From contig CP059069.1 in the NCBI GenBank assembly GCA_017798145.1, positions 3,643,226 to 3,707,225 on the forward strand: a stretch of DNA of 64,000 bases, written 5' to 3'. Every line of letters starts with the position of its first letter. The stretch's first letter is position 1. Origin of the DNA: Akkermansiaceae bacterium. Lineage in GTDB: Bacteria; Verrucomicrobiota; Verrucomicrobiia; Verrucomicrobiales; Akkermansiaceae. This document shows positions 37,110 through 46,433 of the stretch, piece after piece. The translations under genes were made by a program, and so were the position numbers. The notes under the pieces are model-generated. The model was given only the letters and a program-made list of their open reading frames with translations, had not been told where the DNA came from and searched no databases.

Positions 37110-38045
37110 TCAATACCCGCCCGAAGCCTCGCTGAAGGTGTAGGGTGCCTGGTAGTTCCCGGTTTTCTCCTTCATGAGCTGGCGGAGGAGGTCGTTGAGG
37201 ACGGAGGAGGCCCCGAAGCGGTAGCGGGTGTTGTTGAGCCAGTTGTCGCCGAGGGTTTCCTTGACTGCGATGAGGAAGGTGAGCGCCTGTTTCGCGGTGC
37301 GGATGCCTCCGGCCGGTTTCATGGCGATCTCGGTTCCGGTTTCCAGGTAGAAGTCCCGGATCGCCTCGAGCATGACCTGGTTGTTGCCGAGGGTGGCGTT
37401 GTCGGAGGTTTTTCCGGTTGAGGTTTTGATGAAATCCCCGGGTCGGAGGACTTCCATGGCCAGGAAGGAGGCGGCGCGGATGTTGTCGTAGGTCTGCAGC
37501 TCGCTGGTCTCCAGGATGACTTTCAGGGTGGCCTCGCCGCAGGCATCGCGGACGGCGGCGATCTCGTCCTGCACCTGCCGGATCTCCCCGGCGAGGAATG
37601 CGCCGCGTGAGATCACCATGTCGATCTCGTCGGCACCGTCCCGGACGGCGGCCTTGACCTCGGCGAGGCGGGTGGCGAGCGGTGCCTGGCCGGATGGGAA
37701 GGCTGTGGCGACGGAGGCGATTTTCACCGGGGTGCCTTTCACGATCTTAGCGGCATGTTTCACCATTGCCGGATACACGCAGACGGCGGCGGTGGTCGGG
37801 ACATCGAGATCCTCGTGAGGGCGCAGGGCCTTGTGGCAGAGGGATCGGACTTTCCCGGGGGTGTCGTTGCCCTCAAGGGTGGTGAGATCGACCATGGAGA
37901 CGGCGAGATTCAGGCCGAAGACCTTGGCGGATTTCTTGATGCTACGTGTGCCGTATTTGGCGACTCGCTCCTCGATGCCGACGCGATCCACCTTTCCGAC
38001 GCGATCGATCAGGGCGTGCAGCCCACCTGCTTTCGGGGAAACCAT
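37110..38045 (-). CDS. deoC: deoxyribose-phosphate aldolase
   Basis: 311 residues from the ATG at 38045 (AAGGA ten bases upstream), close to the longer DERA class. An ATG at 38105 is also possible. Splits 2-deoxyribose-5-phosphate into glyceraldehyde-3-phosphate and acetaldehyde. The Schiff-base Lys is in FIKTSTGKTSDNATLG; the EIDMVISRGAFLAGE and KPAGGIRT stretches complete the active site. A GGGTAT-ATACCC palindrome overlaps the stop. Divergent from the ClC gene. Confidence 0.93.
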   Translation of the reverse strand: MVSPKAGGLHALIDRVGKVDRVGIEERVAKYGTRSIKKSAKVFGLNLAVSMVDLTTLEGNDTPGKVRSLCHKALRPHEDLDVPTTAAVCVYPAMVKHAAKIVKGTPVKIASVATAFPSGQAPLATRLAEVKAAVRDGADEIDMVISRGAFLAGEIRQVQDEIAAVRDACGEATLKVILETSELQTYDNIRAASFLAMEVLRPGDFIKTSTGKTSDNATLGNNQVMLEAIRDFYLETGTEIAMKPAGGIRTAKQALTFLIAVKETLGDNWLNNTRYRFGASSVLNDLLRQLMKEKTGNYQAPYTFSEASGGY

Positions 38046-38128
38046 GCCGGAAGCATCCTTGGAAAAAGTGCGGGTGCCAAGATTCAAGTTCACATCCCCG
38101 TGCATCCTGCCAGGATTCCGCCCTAGCC

Positions 38129-39343
38129 ATGGCAGCCGTACGAGCGATGAGATGGATTGCCGCCCTGGCGCTTGTGGCGGCCTTGGTCGGCTCGGCGTCG
38201 GCGCTATTCCTGTGGGGGCTTGATGCTGCGACCCGGCAGCGTTTCGCAACGCCGTGGCTCGTTTACCTGCTGCCGCTGGCGGGGATCGCGATGGGGTCTT
38301 GCTATCGCCGCTACGGGATACGTGTCAGTTCGGGCAACCACGCCATCCTCGGAAACATCCACAAGGAAAAGGAAACGATTCCCCTTTCGCTCGCGCCAAG
38401 CATCATGGTGGCGACGGTGGCGACGCACCTTTTCGGCGGCTCCGCCGGGCGGGAGGGAACGGCCGTGCAGATGGGTGCGGCGATCTCTGCGGGCGTAGGG
38501 AGATTTGTCGCGAAAACCCGCGATGCGGAGCACCTGATGCTATTATGCGGGATCTCGGCGGGCTTCGGCGCGGTGTTCGGCACGCCGTTTGCCGGGGCTG
38601 TTTTTGCGCTGGAATTCACCGGCCGCAACATCCTTTGCCGGAAGCTGATCCCGTGCCTGCTCACCGCCCTTGCGGCGGATTTTGCCTGCCATGCGTGGAG
38701 TGTCGGCCACACGCCTTACCCAGCGATCGCGCTCGGGGAGATCACCGGGGCGATGCTTCCGCTGCTTTGGAAGGTCGCGCTCGCGGCGGCAGTGTTCGCC
38801 CTTGCCAGCCGCTTTTTCGTGGCTGCATCCCATTTCATCGCCGGGAAATTCCGCGAGTGGTTCCCCCACGAGGCCGTGCGCGGAGGCGTGGGCGGGGCGA
38901 TCGTGGTGGGGCTGTTGCTGCTTTCCGGCACAGGCGATTACCTCGGGCTCGGAGTGCTTGCGGAAACTGCGGATTCAATGACACTGCCCCGGTTTTTTTC
39001 CTGCGAACTCCACGCGCCTGCCACGGCATGGATTTGGAAACTGGTGTTCACCGTGGTGACCCTGTCTGCGGGTTTCAAGGGCGGGGAGGTCACGCCCCTG
39101 TTCTTCATCGGTGCGGCGCTGGGAAACTGGCTCGCCTGGTTCCTCAACGCCCCCGTCGATCTTTTTGCGGGGATCGGCATGATCGCACTTTTCGCTTCCG
39201 CCACGAAAACCCCCTACGCCTCCATCATCATGGGCGTGGAACTGCTCGGCTGGCAGATGGGGCTGCCACTCATCGCCGCCACGTTGATCGCCACGAAACT
39301 CAGCGGATCGAGATCCGTGTATCCCAAGGTGGATGAGTTGTAG
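38129..39343 (+). CDS. ClC-type chloride channel/antiporter
   Basis: 404 residues from the ATG at 38129 (38147 is an alternative). About ten to twelve membrane helices. GSAGREGTAVQMGAAIS is the ClC GREGP selectivity loop with Thr for Pro, and GGEVTPLFFIGAALGN corresponds to the GxFxP loop. FGTPFAGAVFALE carries the Glu region that in ClC antiporters gates chloride/proton exchange. There are no CBS domains. Exchanger versus channel cannot be decided. Divergent from deoC. Confidence 0.88.
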   Translation: MAAVRAMRWIAALALVAALVGSASALFLWGLDAATRQRFATPWLVYLLPLAGIAMGSCYRRYGIRVSSGNHAILGNIHKEKETIPLSLAPSIMVATVATHLFGGSAGREGTAVQMGAAISAGVGRFVAKTRDAEHLMLLCGISAGFGAVFGTPFAGAVFALEFTGRNILCRKLIPCLLTALAADFACHAWSVGHTPYPAIALGEITGAMLPLLWKVALAAAVFALASRFFVAASHFIAGKFREWFPHEAVRGGVGGAIVVGLLLLSGTGDYLGLGVLAETADSMTLPRFFSCELHAPATAWIWKLVFTVVTLSAGFKGGEVTPLFFIGAALGNWLAWFLNAPVDLFAGIGMIALFASATKTPYASIIMGVELLGWQMGLPLIAATLIATKLSGSRSVYPKVDEL

Positions 39344-39392
39344 GCTCGATGGCCGGTTTACATTTCCTGAAAATGGGTGAATCTGGGCGGGC

Positions 39393-39875
39393 ATGTTGGA
39401 AACACCGAGACAACTTGTGGCACGGTTCGAGCGCGGCGAGATCGACCGAATGGAATTCCAGGCGCTGATGTCCATCCACCAGCGCGAGCTGCTCCGCGAG
39501 ATCGACGAGGATCATCAAAATCCCCTCGCAGCATGGCTGGAATCCAGGCTCGCGAAGGCATCGGTGAAAAAACTCCTGATAAACCACACCGCTTTCCAGA
39601 TCCGCGAGGTGCTCGTCGCACTGTCGGAGGCCGAAAATTTCCCGCTGGCAAAATACATCTGGAACGCCGCCCACCCGGATATCCCGCTGCACTGCTTTTT
39701 CAGAATCCGCAGGGATCCGGTTTTCCAAATCCTCTCAATCAGCAGCGAGGGCGACACGGTGGAAGTCCATCTTGAAATCCATCGCACCCGCAACCGCGAG
39801 CGAATCACCCTCACGCGGGATGAGCGGTGGCGGCTCTTGGCGCCGTCTTTCCCCAAAGCCGCGGCCCGAGGGTGA
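39393..39875 (+). CDS. conserved hypothetical protein
   Basis: 160 residues, charged, no signal peptide. The N-terminal half is helical (RQLVARFERGEIDRMEFQAL; LLREIDEDHQNPLAAWLESR), the C-terminal half mixed with VEVHLEIHRTRNRERITL strands. No family recognised. Its last 65 bp overlap the end of the convergent MATE gene, so one of the two 3' ends may be shorter in practice; both frames appear coding. Codon use is like that of neighbours. Confidence 0.65.
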   Translation: MLETPRQLVARFERGEIDRMEFQALMSIHQRELLREIDEDHQNPLAAWLESRLAKASVKKLLINHTAFQIREVLVALSEAENFPLAKYIWNAAHPDIPLHCFFRIRRDPVFQILSISSEGDTVEVHLEIHRTRNRERITLTRDERWRLLAPSFPKAAARG

Positions 39876-41157
39876 TGCAGGCGACGAGCAGCCCAACCGC
39901 AAGCCCGCACCAGACGCCGACGGCACCGAAATCGAATTTCATGGAAAGCAGCACCGCCACCGGCAGGCCGATGATCCAGTAGGCCACAAATCCCATGAGC
40001 GCAGGCACGTGCGCATCGTGCAAGCCCCTGAGCATTGAGACCGATCCGACCTGAAGGCTGTCGAAAAGTTGGAACACGCCGACCACGATCAGGATTTTCG
40101 CGGAGAGAGCGATCACCGGTGCCTCGTCGATGAAAAGCGAGGATACCCATGTCCCGAGAATCAGGAAAAACGCCGCGCCGATCGCCGCCCAGCATGCGCC
40201 GAGCCACCAACCGGAAACCACGATCTTGCGCAGCCTGTGATGCTGGCCGGCGCCGTTTGCGGAGCCGATGCGGACGCTCAGCGCCATGGAAAGCCCGAGC
40301 GGGACCATGAATGCCGTCGCCGCGCACATCAGCGCGACCTGATGCGCGGCCATCGCCGTCTCGCCGAAGCGCCCCATCATCAGGCCTGCGGCGGAGAATG
40401 CGGAAACCTCGCAAATCATCTGGATGCTCGCGGGGAAACCGATGCCGAGGAATTTCCGGATCTCGGCAAGCACAGGCGGCTTGAACCAGTGGAACGGCGT
40501 CCATTCCCTCATGCCTTTTCCCCGGTAGAGCCATACGAACATCCCGATCAGGATCGCGGTCCGCGAGATGAACGTGGCCCATGCCGCGCCCTCCAGCCCC
40601 ATCGCCGGGCAACCGAGTTTTCCGAAGATCATCACCCAGTTCAGGAACACATTCAGGACCACGCCCCACAGGAAAATCCAGAAGGGCGGCCACGGCCTGT
40701 CGAGGGCGTCTGCATGGTTTTTCAATGCCATCGACATCAGGCCGGGGATCATGGAGAGCATGATAATGCGGAAATACCCGCCCGTTTTTTCCACCACGTC
40801 TTCCGGCTGGCCGAAGCCTCCGAGGTTCAGCGAAACGGCGGACATCAGCAGGAAAAGGAGAATGCCAAGTGCGGTCGCGACATACATCCCGTGGCGGCAG
40901 CTTGCCCGCCCGGCCGCATGATCGCCCGCGCCGCTTGCACCTGCAGTGAAAACCGAGACAGATGTGAGCACACCGATCCCGAACACGAAGGGAACGTAGA
41001 AAAGCGAGTTCGCGAAGGTCAGCACCGCCATTTCCGTGACGCCGAGGCGGCCTATCATCATGGTGTCCGCCACGCCCAGCAGCATCTGGCTCACCTGCCC
41101 GATCACCAGCGGGAAAGCCAGCTTCAGGGTCAGGCGGGATTCGTTGAGGAGAGACAT
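39811..41157 (-). CDS. MATE-family multidrug/Na+ efflux protein
   Basis: 448 residues, twelve helices in two six-helix halves; LAFPLVIGQVSQMLLGVADTM at the start is the usual MATE N-terminus with the buried Asp. Exports drugs or metabolites by Na+ or H+ antiport. NorM-like. The last ~21 codons overlap the convergent hypothetical gene. Confidence 0.93.
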   Translation of the reverse strand: MSLLNESRLTLKLAFPLVIGQVSQMLLGVADTMMIGRLGVTEMAVLTFANSLFYVPFVFGIGVLTSVSVFTAGASGAGDHAAGRASCRHGMYVATALGILLFLLMSAVSLNLGGFGQPEDVVEKTGGYFRIIMLSMIPGLMSMALKNHADALDRPWPPFWIFLWGVVLNVFLNWVMIFGKLGCPAMGLEGAAWATFISRTAILIGMFVWLYRGKGMREWTPFHWFKPPVLAEIRKFLGIGFPASIQMICEVSAFSAAGLMMGRFGETAMAAHQVALMCAATAFMVPLGLSMALSVRIGSANGAGQHHRLRKIVVSGWWLGACWAAIGAAFFLILGTWVSSLFIDEAPVIALSAKILIVVGVFQLFDSLQVGSVSMLRGLHDAHVPALMGFVAYWIIGLPVAVLLSMKFDFGAVGVWCGLAVGLLVACITLGPRLWGKTAPRAATAHPA

Positions 41158-41198
41158 GCCGCCATGCCCTTAGCCCCGGCTCGGTGCGTTGTCACCCG

Positions 41199-41825
41199 TT
41201 ATGACGGAGTTGGGTCCGGATCGCCGGGGCGTCTCCGGTTCCGGAAATTTCTCCAAACCGCCCGCAGGCTGCCGAAGGTTCTCCGGATGATCACGATCGC
41301 GATGGCCAGCACGATCACAAAAACGAAGAGCGCTGCCACAGGAGCCAGCGCCGTCAGCGTCAGCCCGCCGAGCACCAGCCCATCCTCCGCGACACTCGCG
41401 ACACTGTTGGAAACCGGCTCCGGCGACATGTTGACGAGCAGCCGTGTCCCCGCCTTCGCACCGTGCATGGTCAGCGAGGCTACGCCGGAAAGCAGTCCGC
41501 CGATGGCGAGCAGGGCCGGATTCATCTCCCCGAGAGCCGCCATGCCGAGCAGGATGCCACCCACAGGCCGCAGCACCGTGTGCACCGCATCCCAGGCGCT
41601 GTCCAGCCACGGCACCTTGTCCGCCAAAAACTCGATCACCATCAGCACGCCCGCCACGCCAAGCACCCATTCGTTGCCCAGCACCGCCAGGCCTTCGTGC
41701 GCGGCGGAAAGCTCGATCCAGTTGAAACGGATCGCCAGCCCGGCGACGAAGGCAGTCAGGTAAAGGTTGATCCCCGCCAGCGATGCCAGGCCGAGAGCGG
41801 TGCCGAGGTGTCCAAAAATTTCCAT
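41199..41825 (-). CDS. DUF4126-family membrane protein
   Basis: 208 residues with five to six hydrophobic helices. GLASLAGINLYLTAFVAGLA and EFLADKVPWLDSAWDAVHT are the conserved signature of DUF4126. Function unknown. It precedes the MATE gene by about 40 bp on the same strand, so the two may be co-transcribed. Confidence 0.85.
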   Translation of the reverse strand: MEIFGHLGTALGLASLAGINLYLTAFVAGLAIRFNWIELSAAHEGLAVLGNEWVLGVAGVLMVIEFLADKVPWLDSAWDAVHTVLRPVGGILLGMAALGEMNPALLAIGGLLSGVASLTMHGAKAGTRLLVNMSPEPVSNSVASVAEDGLVLGGLTLTALAPVAALFVFVIVLAIAIVIIRRTFGSLRAVWRNFRNRRRPGDPDPTPS

Positions 41826-41926
41826 TCCCCGCCAATATGCAGCTACCCCGGCGGGACGCGAGCCGAAACCGTATCAGCATACCGGATGAACATGGCCATG
41901 TTCACGGTTGGCCGATTTTCCGATGG

Positions 41927-42250
41927 CTACGAATCGCCGGATCCCACCCACGGTTTGTTCAATTCCTTCCCGCGCCACAACATTACGAAGGCGAGGAGCG
42001 CTCCGCAAGCTGCGGCAAGCCCCATTTTCCGGGCGGAATGTTTCACTCGGATGAGATGGCCGACCTCTGCGCTATTTGCCTGATTCCTCAGATATTGGAC
42101 GTTATCCCGGCTCGTTCAGACATCTTCGGAGTATTCCACGAACACATCCATCGTTGCACCCGGCGGCACCGCCGTGCTCAGATAATATCCATGCGCCGCA
42201 AGACAAGCGTCCGAAACCATCGCCGCACCGGGCCTCATTCCAATCCTCAT
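41927..42250 (-). pseudogene. possible decayed small gene: 108-codon frame with one internal TGA
   Basis: Downstream of the CNNM/CBS gene by 23 bp. The ATG at 42250 has GAGGGA eight bases upstream and opens 44 codons (MRIGMRPGAAMVSDACLAAH ... VFVEYSEDV) to a TGA at 42116. The same frame then runs 62 sense codons (RDNVQYLRNQANSAEVGHLI) through a hydrophobic stretch (MGLAAACGALLAFVMLW) to a stop at 41927. It may be one gene broken by a nonsense change, or two tiny genes; the first part could be translated. The remaining 448-bp gap shows nothing else. Confidence 0.4.
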
Positions 42251-42273
42251 TTTCCCGATCCCTCGGTCAACAT

Positions 42274-43710
42274 CTACGCCACCTCAACCTCGGCTTCGCC
42301 ACTCTCGGCGTTATCCTCCTCTTCCTCAAGCTTGCGGAAATGGATCTGGCCAACGCGGCGGCCGTCCGTGCTGGTGACCTTGGCCTCGTAGCCTAGGATT
42401 TCCAACGTCTCGCCGACCTCGGGGAAACGCTCGAGCTGCTGGGTGATGTAGCCGCCGACCGTGGTGACCTCGCCGCTCTCCAGGTATAGCTCCTCCACGT
42501 GGCCTTCTAGGTCGTTGAGCGTCATCGATCCCTCGACGACGAATTCCTCGTCGTTGACTCGGATGAACGAGGAATGCTCGTTGTCGAACTCGTCCTGGAT
42601 GTCGCCGACGAGCTCCTCCATCACATTGTCGAGGAAAACCAGGCCGACCGGCGTGCCGAACTCATCGACGGCCATGGCAAGGTGGGCGTGCTCCTTGAGG
42701 AAAAATTTCAGCAACGAATCGAGCGGCATGGTGTCGGGCACCATTTTCAGCTCCCGCTTGATCCGCATCAGGTCGGGATCGGGGTCGTTCATCAGCTTGA
42801 AGAGATCCTTGATGTGGATCAGGCCGATGGCCTGGTCGAGGTGCCCCTTGACCAGCGGGAAACGCGTGTGCTTGCTGCGTATCGCGATATCGAGGGTTTT
42901 CTCGAAAGGCTCGTCCGCATCCAGCACGATGACCTCGTTGCGCGGGGTCATCACGTCTCGTACCCAGAGTTCGTTGAGCTCCAGCGCGTTGATCAGGATT
43001 TCGCGCTCGGTGTCGGTCACTTCCTTGAATTTCCCGGAATGGGTGACAAGGATCGCAAGCTCCTCGGCGGAATGGACATGCTCGCCCTCGCTGATCGGAT
43101 CGATGCGGAAAATGTTCTTCAGCAGCATGTTGGCCGTTCCTTGGAAAAACCGGATGACCAGGTAGAAGGTCTTGTAGAAAACGTGGAGCGGCCCGACCAG
43201 CAGCATGGTGGTGCCGAGCGAGCGGCGGATCGCGATGGATTTGGGCAGAAGCTCGCCGACGACGACGTGGAGGAAGGTGAAGGAGGCGATGGCCAGGACA
43301 AACGAGATGACAGAGACCGGGCTGAACGTGAGCCCGATGAACGAGGCTTTCTCCGGCATGCCCATCATGAATAGCAGTGGCGAAATCATCGCCTCCACGA
43401 ACGGCTCCCCGAGGAACCCGAGCGCCAGGGATGCGATCGTGATCCCGAGCTGGTTCGCCGAAAGGTAGCCGTCGAGGTTTTTCACGACGTGCACGGCACG
43501 CGCGGTGTCCGCGCCGGTTTCCTTGCCGTGGGTCTCAAGCTGGCTCGGGCGGACTTTCACGATGGCGAATTCGGAAGCCACGAAAAACGCGTTGAGCAGA
43601 AGGAAGAAAACGATACCCAGGAGGTAAAAGAGCGCCTGCCCGAAACTCGGGAAATCGTGGGAGGCGGCCGCGCTGGCGATCAGCGGGGAGATGGGGAAAA
43701 GTTCGCTCAT
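42274..43710 (-). CDS. CNNM/CBS-domain transporter-like protein (HlyC/CorC family)
   Basis: 478 residues: an N-terminal CNNM membrane domain (about 30-220, GELLPKSIAIRRS motif), a CBS pair (about 245-380; WVRDVMTPRNEVIVLD) and a C-terminal CorC/HlyC domain. Relatives take part in Mg2+/Co2+ homeostasis. The old hemolysin name is not evidence of haemolysis. The next gene upstream on the same strand is the FmdB-like protein, 7 bp away. Confidence 0.9.
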   Translation of the reverse strand: MSELFPISPLIASAAASHDFPSFGQALFYLLGIVFFLLLNAFFVASEFAIVKVRPSQLETHGKETGADTARAVHVVKNLDGYLSANQLGITIASLALGFLGEPFVEAMISPLLFMMGMPEKASFIGLTFSPVSVISFVLAIASFTFLHVVVGELLPKSIAIRRSLGTTMLLVGPLHVFYKTFYLVIRFFQGTANMLLKNIFRIDPISEGEHVHSAEELAILVTHSGKFKEVTDTEREILINALELNELWVRDVMTPRNEVIVLDADEPFEKTLDIAIRSKHTRFPLVKGHLDQAIGLIHIKDLFKLMNDPDPDLMRIKRELKMVPDTMPLDSLLKFFLKEHAHLAMAVDEFGTPVGLVFLDNVMEELVGDIQDEFDNEHSSFIRVNDEEFVVEGSMTLNDLEGHVEELYLESGEVTTVGGYITQQLERFPEVGETLEILGYEAKVTSTDGRRVGQIHFRKLEEEEDNAESGEAEVEVA

Positions 43711-43717
43711 CGGATGG

Positions 43718-43978
43718 TCACAGCTTTTCGTAAACCCCTTGGTCGCGCTTCTCCAGCACGGTGAATCCCGCCTTTTTCGCGTCCGAAACCGAAAGCGGTT
43801 TCGAAACCCGCGGGGTGTTGACCTGCGAGATCACCTTTTTCACGGGGTTCTTGCAAATCAGGCACTTCACGAGCGCCTCACGATCCGAAGGACGCCTCAG
43901 CTCGAATCCGCGCCTGCAGATCCGGCAAGATCGCTCGGGATCGTCGGGGGCTTCGGAAACGTATTCGTAGATTGGCAT
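43718..43978 (-). CDS. FmdB-type zinc-ribbon regulatory protein
   Basis: 86 residues beginning MPIYEYV, the usual start of FmdB/CxxC_CXXC_SSSS proteins. CRIC (about residue 18) and CLIC (about 39) make the four-Cys zinc ribbon. The tail is basic. The ATG at 43978 gives this start; the longer frame adds unrelated residues. Role inferred only from the family. Confidence 0.85.
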   Translation of the reverse strand: MPIYEYVSEAPDDPERSCRICRRGFELRRPSDREALVKCLICKNPVKKVISQVNTPRVSKPLSVSDAKKAGFTVLEKRDQGVYEKL

Positions 43979-44053
43979 TTGGTGGACGCAGGGATCGGGT
44001 GGTTTCCGACCCGCGTCATGGTCAAGCGGCAAGCATAGCCGCAGACCGGCTGC

Positions 44054-44323
44054 TTACCAGCTCGATTTCGTCACTCCCGGAAGCAGCCCTGCGGAGGCGT
44101 ATTCGCGGAATGTGATACGGGAAAGGCGGAAGCGGCGGAGGAACGCACGGCGGCGGCCGGTGATCTCGCAGCGGTTCACGATTCGGGTAGGGCTGGCATC
44201 GCGCGGAAGCATCGAGAGACCGACGTAATCCTTCTCTGCCTTCAGCTTGTGCCTCAGGTCTGCATATTTCTCGACGGTCTTTGCTTTGCGCTTGTTGCGG
44301 GCGATCCAACTTTTCTTAGCCAT
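44054..44323 (-). CDS. rpsN: 30S ribosomal protein S14
   Basis: 89 residues, the zinc-free S14 form (one Cys only), starting [38 protein letters not shown] is the conserved rRNA-binding C-terminus. It is outside the main ribosomal-protein operon, which is common for the zinc-free copy. The start is about 160 bp from the divergent VWA gene. Confidence 0.95.
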   Translation of the reverse strand: MAKKSWIARNKRKAKTVEKYADLRHKLKAEKDYVGLSMLPRDASPTRIVNRCEITGRRRAFLRRFRLSRITFREYASAGLLPGVTKSSW

Positions 44324-44482
44324 AATTCGGGGCGCGGTAGATATCCCACCCAGCCCCCATTGCAAGCCCAAACTTGCCATTTCCCCCAAAAACAACAGCA
44401 AAGGCGCGGTTTCGGGGCAATATCGGTTTTTACAGTGGCTTTACGGACAAGGGGCAGGAGGTGGGGTTATCAAGGTTCCGTC

Positions 44483-45658
44483 ATGAAAACACCAGCATAC
44501 CTCGCCCTCGCGGCGCTAACCACATTCACCACGTTCAGCGCCGCAAAGCCAGCCCCGGATCCGCGCATCCCCGAGAAACCGCAGGTTGACCCGCCCGCTG
44601 TGGACGGACAGGAAAAGAACCGCATCCAGATCGCCATCCTGCTCGACACTTCCAACAGCATGGACGGCCTCATCGACCAGGCGAAGACCCAGCTCTGGAA
44701 AATCGTCAACACCTTCATCCACGCAAGGCGCGACGGCAAGTCGCCATCCGTCGAGGTCGCCCTCTACGAATACGGCAACAACGACAACGCCGCCGGGAAC
44801 GACTACATCCGCCTCGTCAGCCCGATGTCCCGCGATCTCGATGCCCTCAGCAAGGAACTCTTCGCCCTGAAAACCAACGGCGGTGAGGAATACTGCGGTG
44901 CCGTTGTCCAGCGCGCCCTTGGCGATCTCGCATGGGACACCCGCGAGAGCACCTACAAGGTCATTTTCATCGCGGGCAACGAGCCTTTCACACAGGGCAG
45001 GGTCGATGCAAAGGCCGCCTGCAAGGAAGCCCTCGCCAAGGACATCATCGTGAACACCATCCACTGCGGCAGCCGCCAGGAAGGGATAGACGGCTCATGG
45101 CATGAAGGCTCCGCCCTCGCTGGCGGGGATTTCCTCGTCATCGACCAAGACAAGGCCATCGCCCACATCGATGCACCGCAGGATAAAAAAATCGCGGAAC
45201 TCAGCGGGAAGCTCAACGATACCTACCTCGGCTACGGGAAACGCCGCGAGTTGGCGGCCGCAAACCAGCTCCTCGCAGATGAGGAGGCCACGAAAAACGC
45301 CAAGGCGGGAGCCGATGTGCAGCGCTCCGTCTTCAAGGCGAATTCCGTCTATTCGAACTCAGGCTGGGATCTCGTCGATGCTCTCCGCGAGAAGAAAGTC
45401 GATCCCGCGAAGCTAGATGCAAAGGATCTCCCCGAGGAAATGCGCGACCTCGCCCCCGCCGCCCGCCAAGGATACATAGAGAAAGCCGCAGCAAGCCGCG
45501 CCGTTATCCAGGCGGAGATCAATGCCCTGAACATGCAGCGCGAGGATTTCATCGCCACCAAGCTGAAGGAAAACGCCGGTGCCAAGACGCTGGATCAAGC
45601 CATGATCGAGGCCACCCGCAAGCAGGCCGCATCGCGCGGATACAAATTCGGGAAATAA
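44483..45658 (+). CDS. secreted von Willebrand factor A-domain protein
   Basis: 391 residues from the ATG at 44483, with AAGG seven bases upstream. Signal peptide about 1-20 (ending FSAA). The VWA domain (about 48-230) has the MIDAS DTSNSM motif for metal-dependent binding; the C-terminal half is helical and Ala/Lys-rich. No partner (MoxR-type ATPase) is adjacent. Likely a periplasmic adhesion or assembly protein. Confidence 0.82.
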   Translation: MKTPAYLALAALTTFTTFSAAKPAPDPRIPEKPQVDPPAVDGQEKNRIQIAILLDTSNSMDGLIDQAKTQLWKIVNTFIHARRDGKSPSVEVALYEYGNNDNAAGNDYIRLVSPMSRDLDALSKELFALKTNGGEEYCGAVVQRALGDLAWDTRESTYKVIFIAGNEPFTQGRVDAKAACKEALAKDIIVNTIHCGSRQEGIDGSWHEGSALAGGDFLVIDQDKAIAHIDAPQDKKIAELSGKLNDTYLGYGKRRELAAANQLLADEEATKNAKAGADVQRSVFKANSVYSNSGWDLVDALREKKVDPAKLDAKDLPEEMRDLAPAARQGYIEKAAASRAVIQAEINALNMQREDFIATKLKENAGAKTLDQAMIEATRKQAASRGYKFGK

Positions 45659-45676
45659 CCCGCAATACCACAAACC

Positions 45677-45705
45677 GGGGAACGCGTTCTTGCGGCGCGT
45701 TCCCC
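45677..45705. terminator. 10-bp perfect hairpin after the VWA gene
   Basis: GGGGAACGCG and CGCGTTCCCC pair perfectly around a 9-base loop. Only a few T follow, so it may be a weak terminator or a processing site between the VWA gene and the two-component operon. Confidence 0.55.
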
Positions 45706-45728
45706 TAACTGCTTTCCTAGTCAAGAGA

Positions 45729-46433
45729 ATGATCGCTTCCCCGACAATCCTCGTCATCGAGGACGATCCCGCCGTCCGCACCGGCATCGTCGATACCCTG
45801 GAATACGCCGGATACACGACGCTTGAGGCAGCCGATGGCCACGAGGGCATGAAGCTCGCGATGCAGGCGACCTATCGCCTGCTCCTCTTGGACATCGTCA
45901 TGCCCGGCCCCTCCGGTTTCGAGATCCTGGCGGCACTGAAAAAAACCAGGCCGGGCCAGGCGGTGATCATGCTGTCGGCGCGCGGGGAGGAACAGGACCG
46001 GGTGCGCGGCCTGGTGAACGGCGCGGACGATTATGTGGTGAAGCCTTTCAGCATGAAGGAGCTGCTCGCCCGCGTCGATGCAGTCCTGCGCCGCACCCAT
46101 GAGCGCAACTCGCCAGCCGCCAAGCATGTCATCCTCGGCGCGACCATAGACCTCGGCGAAAGCCGCATCCATTTCCCCGATGGGAAAAGGGAAGACCTCA
46201 GCGAAAGGGAATGCGACCTCCTCCGCTATCTGCTCGATGCCGGCGGACGCACCGTCACCCGCGCGGAAATCCTGCGCCATGTATGGAACCTAGATCCCGA
46301 GCGGATCGAGACGCGCACCATCGACATGCACATGGCCCACCTGCGGGCGAAGCTCGGGGACGGGATCGCCGCATGCATCATCACCGAGCGCGGCAAGGGC
46401 TATCGTTTCGTCAATCCGGAGGCATCCCCATGA
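45729..46433 (+). CDS. OmpR-family response regulator
   Basis: 234 residues from the ATG at 45729. Receiver domain (about 1-120) with the acidic pocket IEDD, phospho-Asp in LLLLDIVMPGPSG and Lys in YVVKPFS. A winged-helix DNA-binding domain (about 135-230) ends ETRTIDMHMAHLRAKLGD...GYRFV. Paired with the histidine kinase that overlaps its stop. Regulated genes unknown. Confidence 0.95.
   Translation: MIASPTILVIEDDPAVRTGIVDTLEYAGYTTLEAADGHEGMKLAMQATYRLLLLDIVMPGPSGFEILAALKKTRPGQAVIMLSARGEEQDRVRGLVNGADDYVVKPFSMKELLARVDAVLRRTHERNSPAAKHVILGATIDLGESRIHFPDGKREDLSERECDLLRYLLDAGGRTVTRAEILRHVWNLDPERIETRTIDMHMAHLRAKLGDGIAACIITERGKGYRFVNPEASP

Noticed and set aside
40069..41763. 564-codon open frame on the plus strand opposite MATE and DUF4126
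   Set aside because: Composition (His/Arg/Pro-rich) is that of a shadow frame; the minus-strand genes have clear membrane helices and family motifs.
42116..42118. In-frame TGA at codon 45 of the small frame, considered as selenocysteine
   Set aside because: No redox context (no Cys/Thr pair) and no stem-loop was recognised after it; a nonsense change or two separate small frames are simpler.
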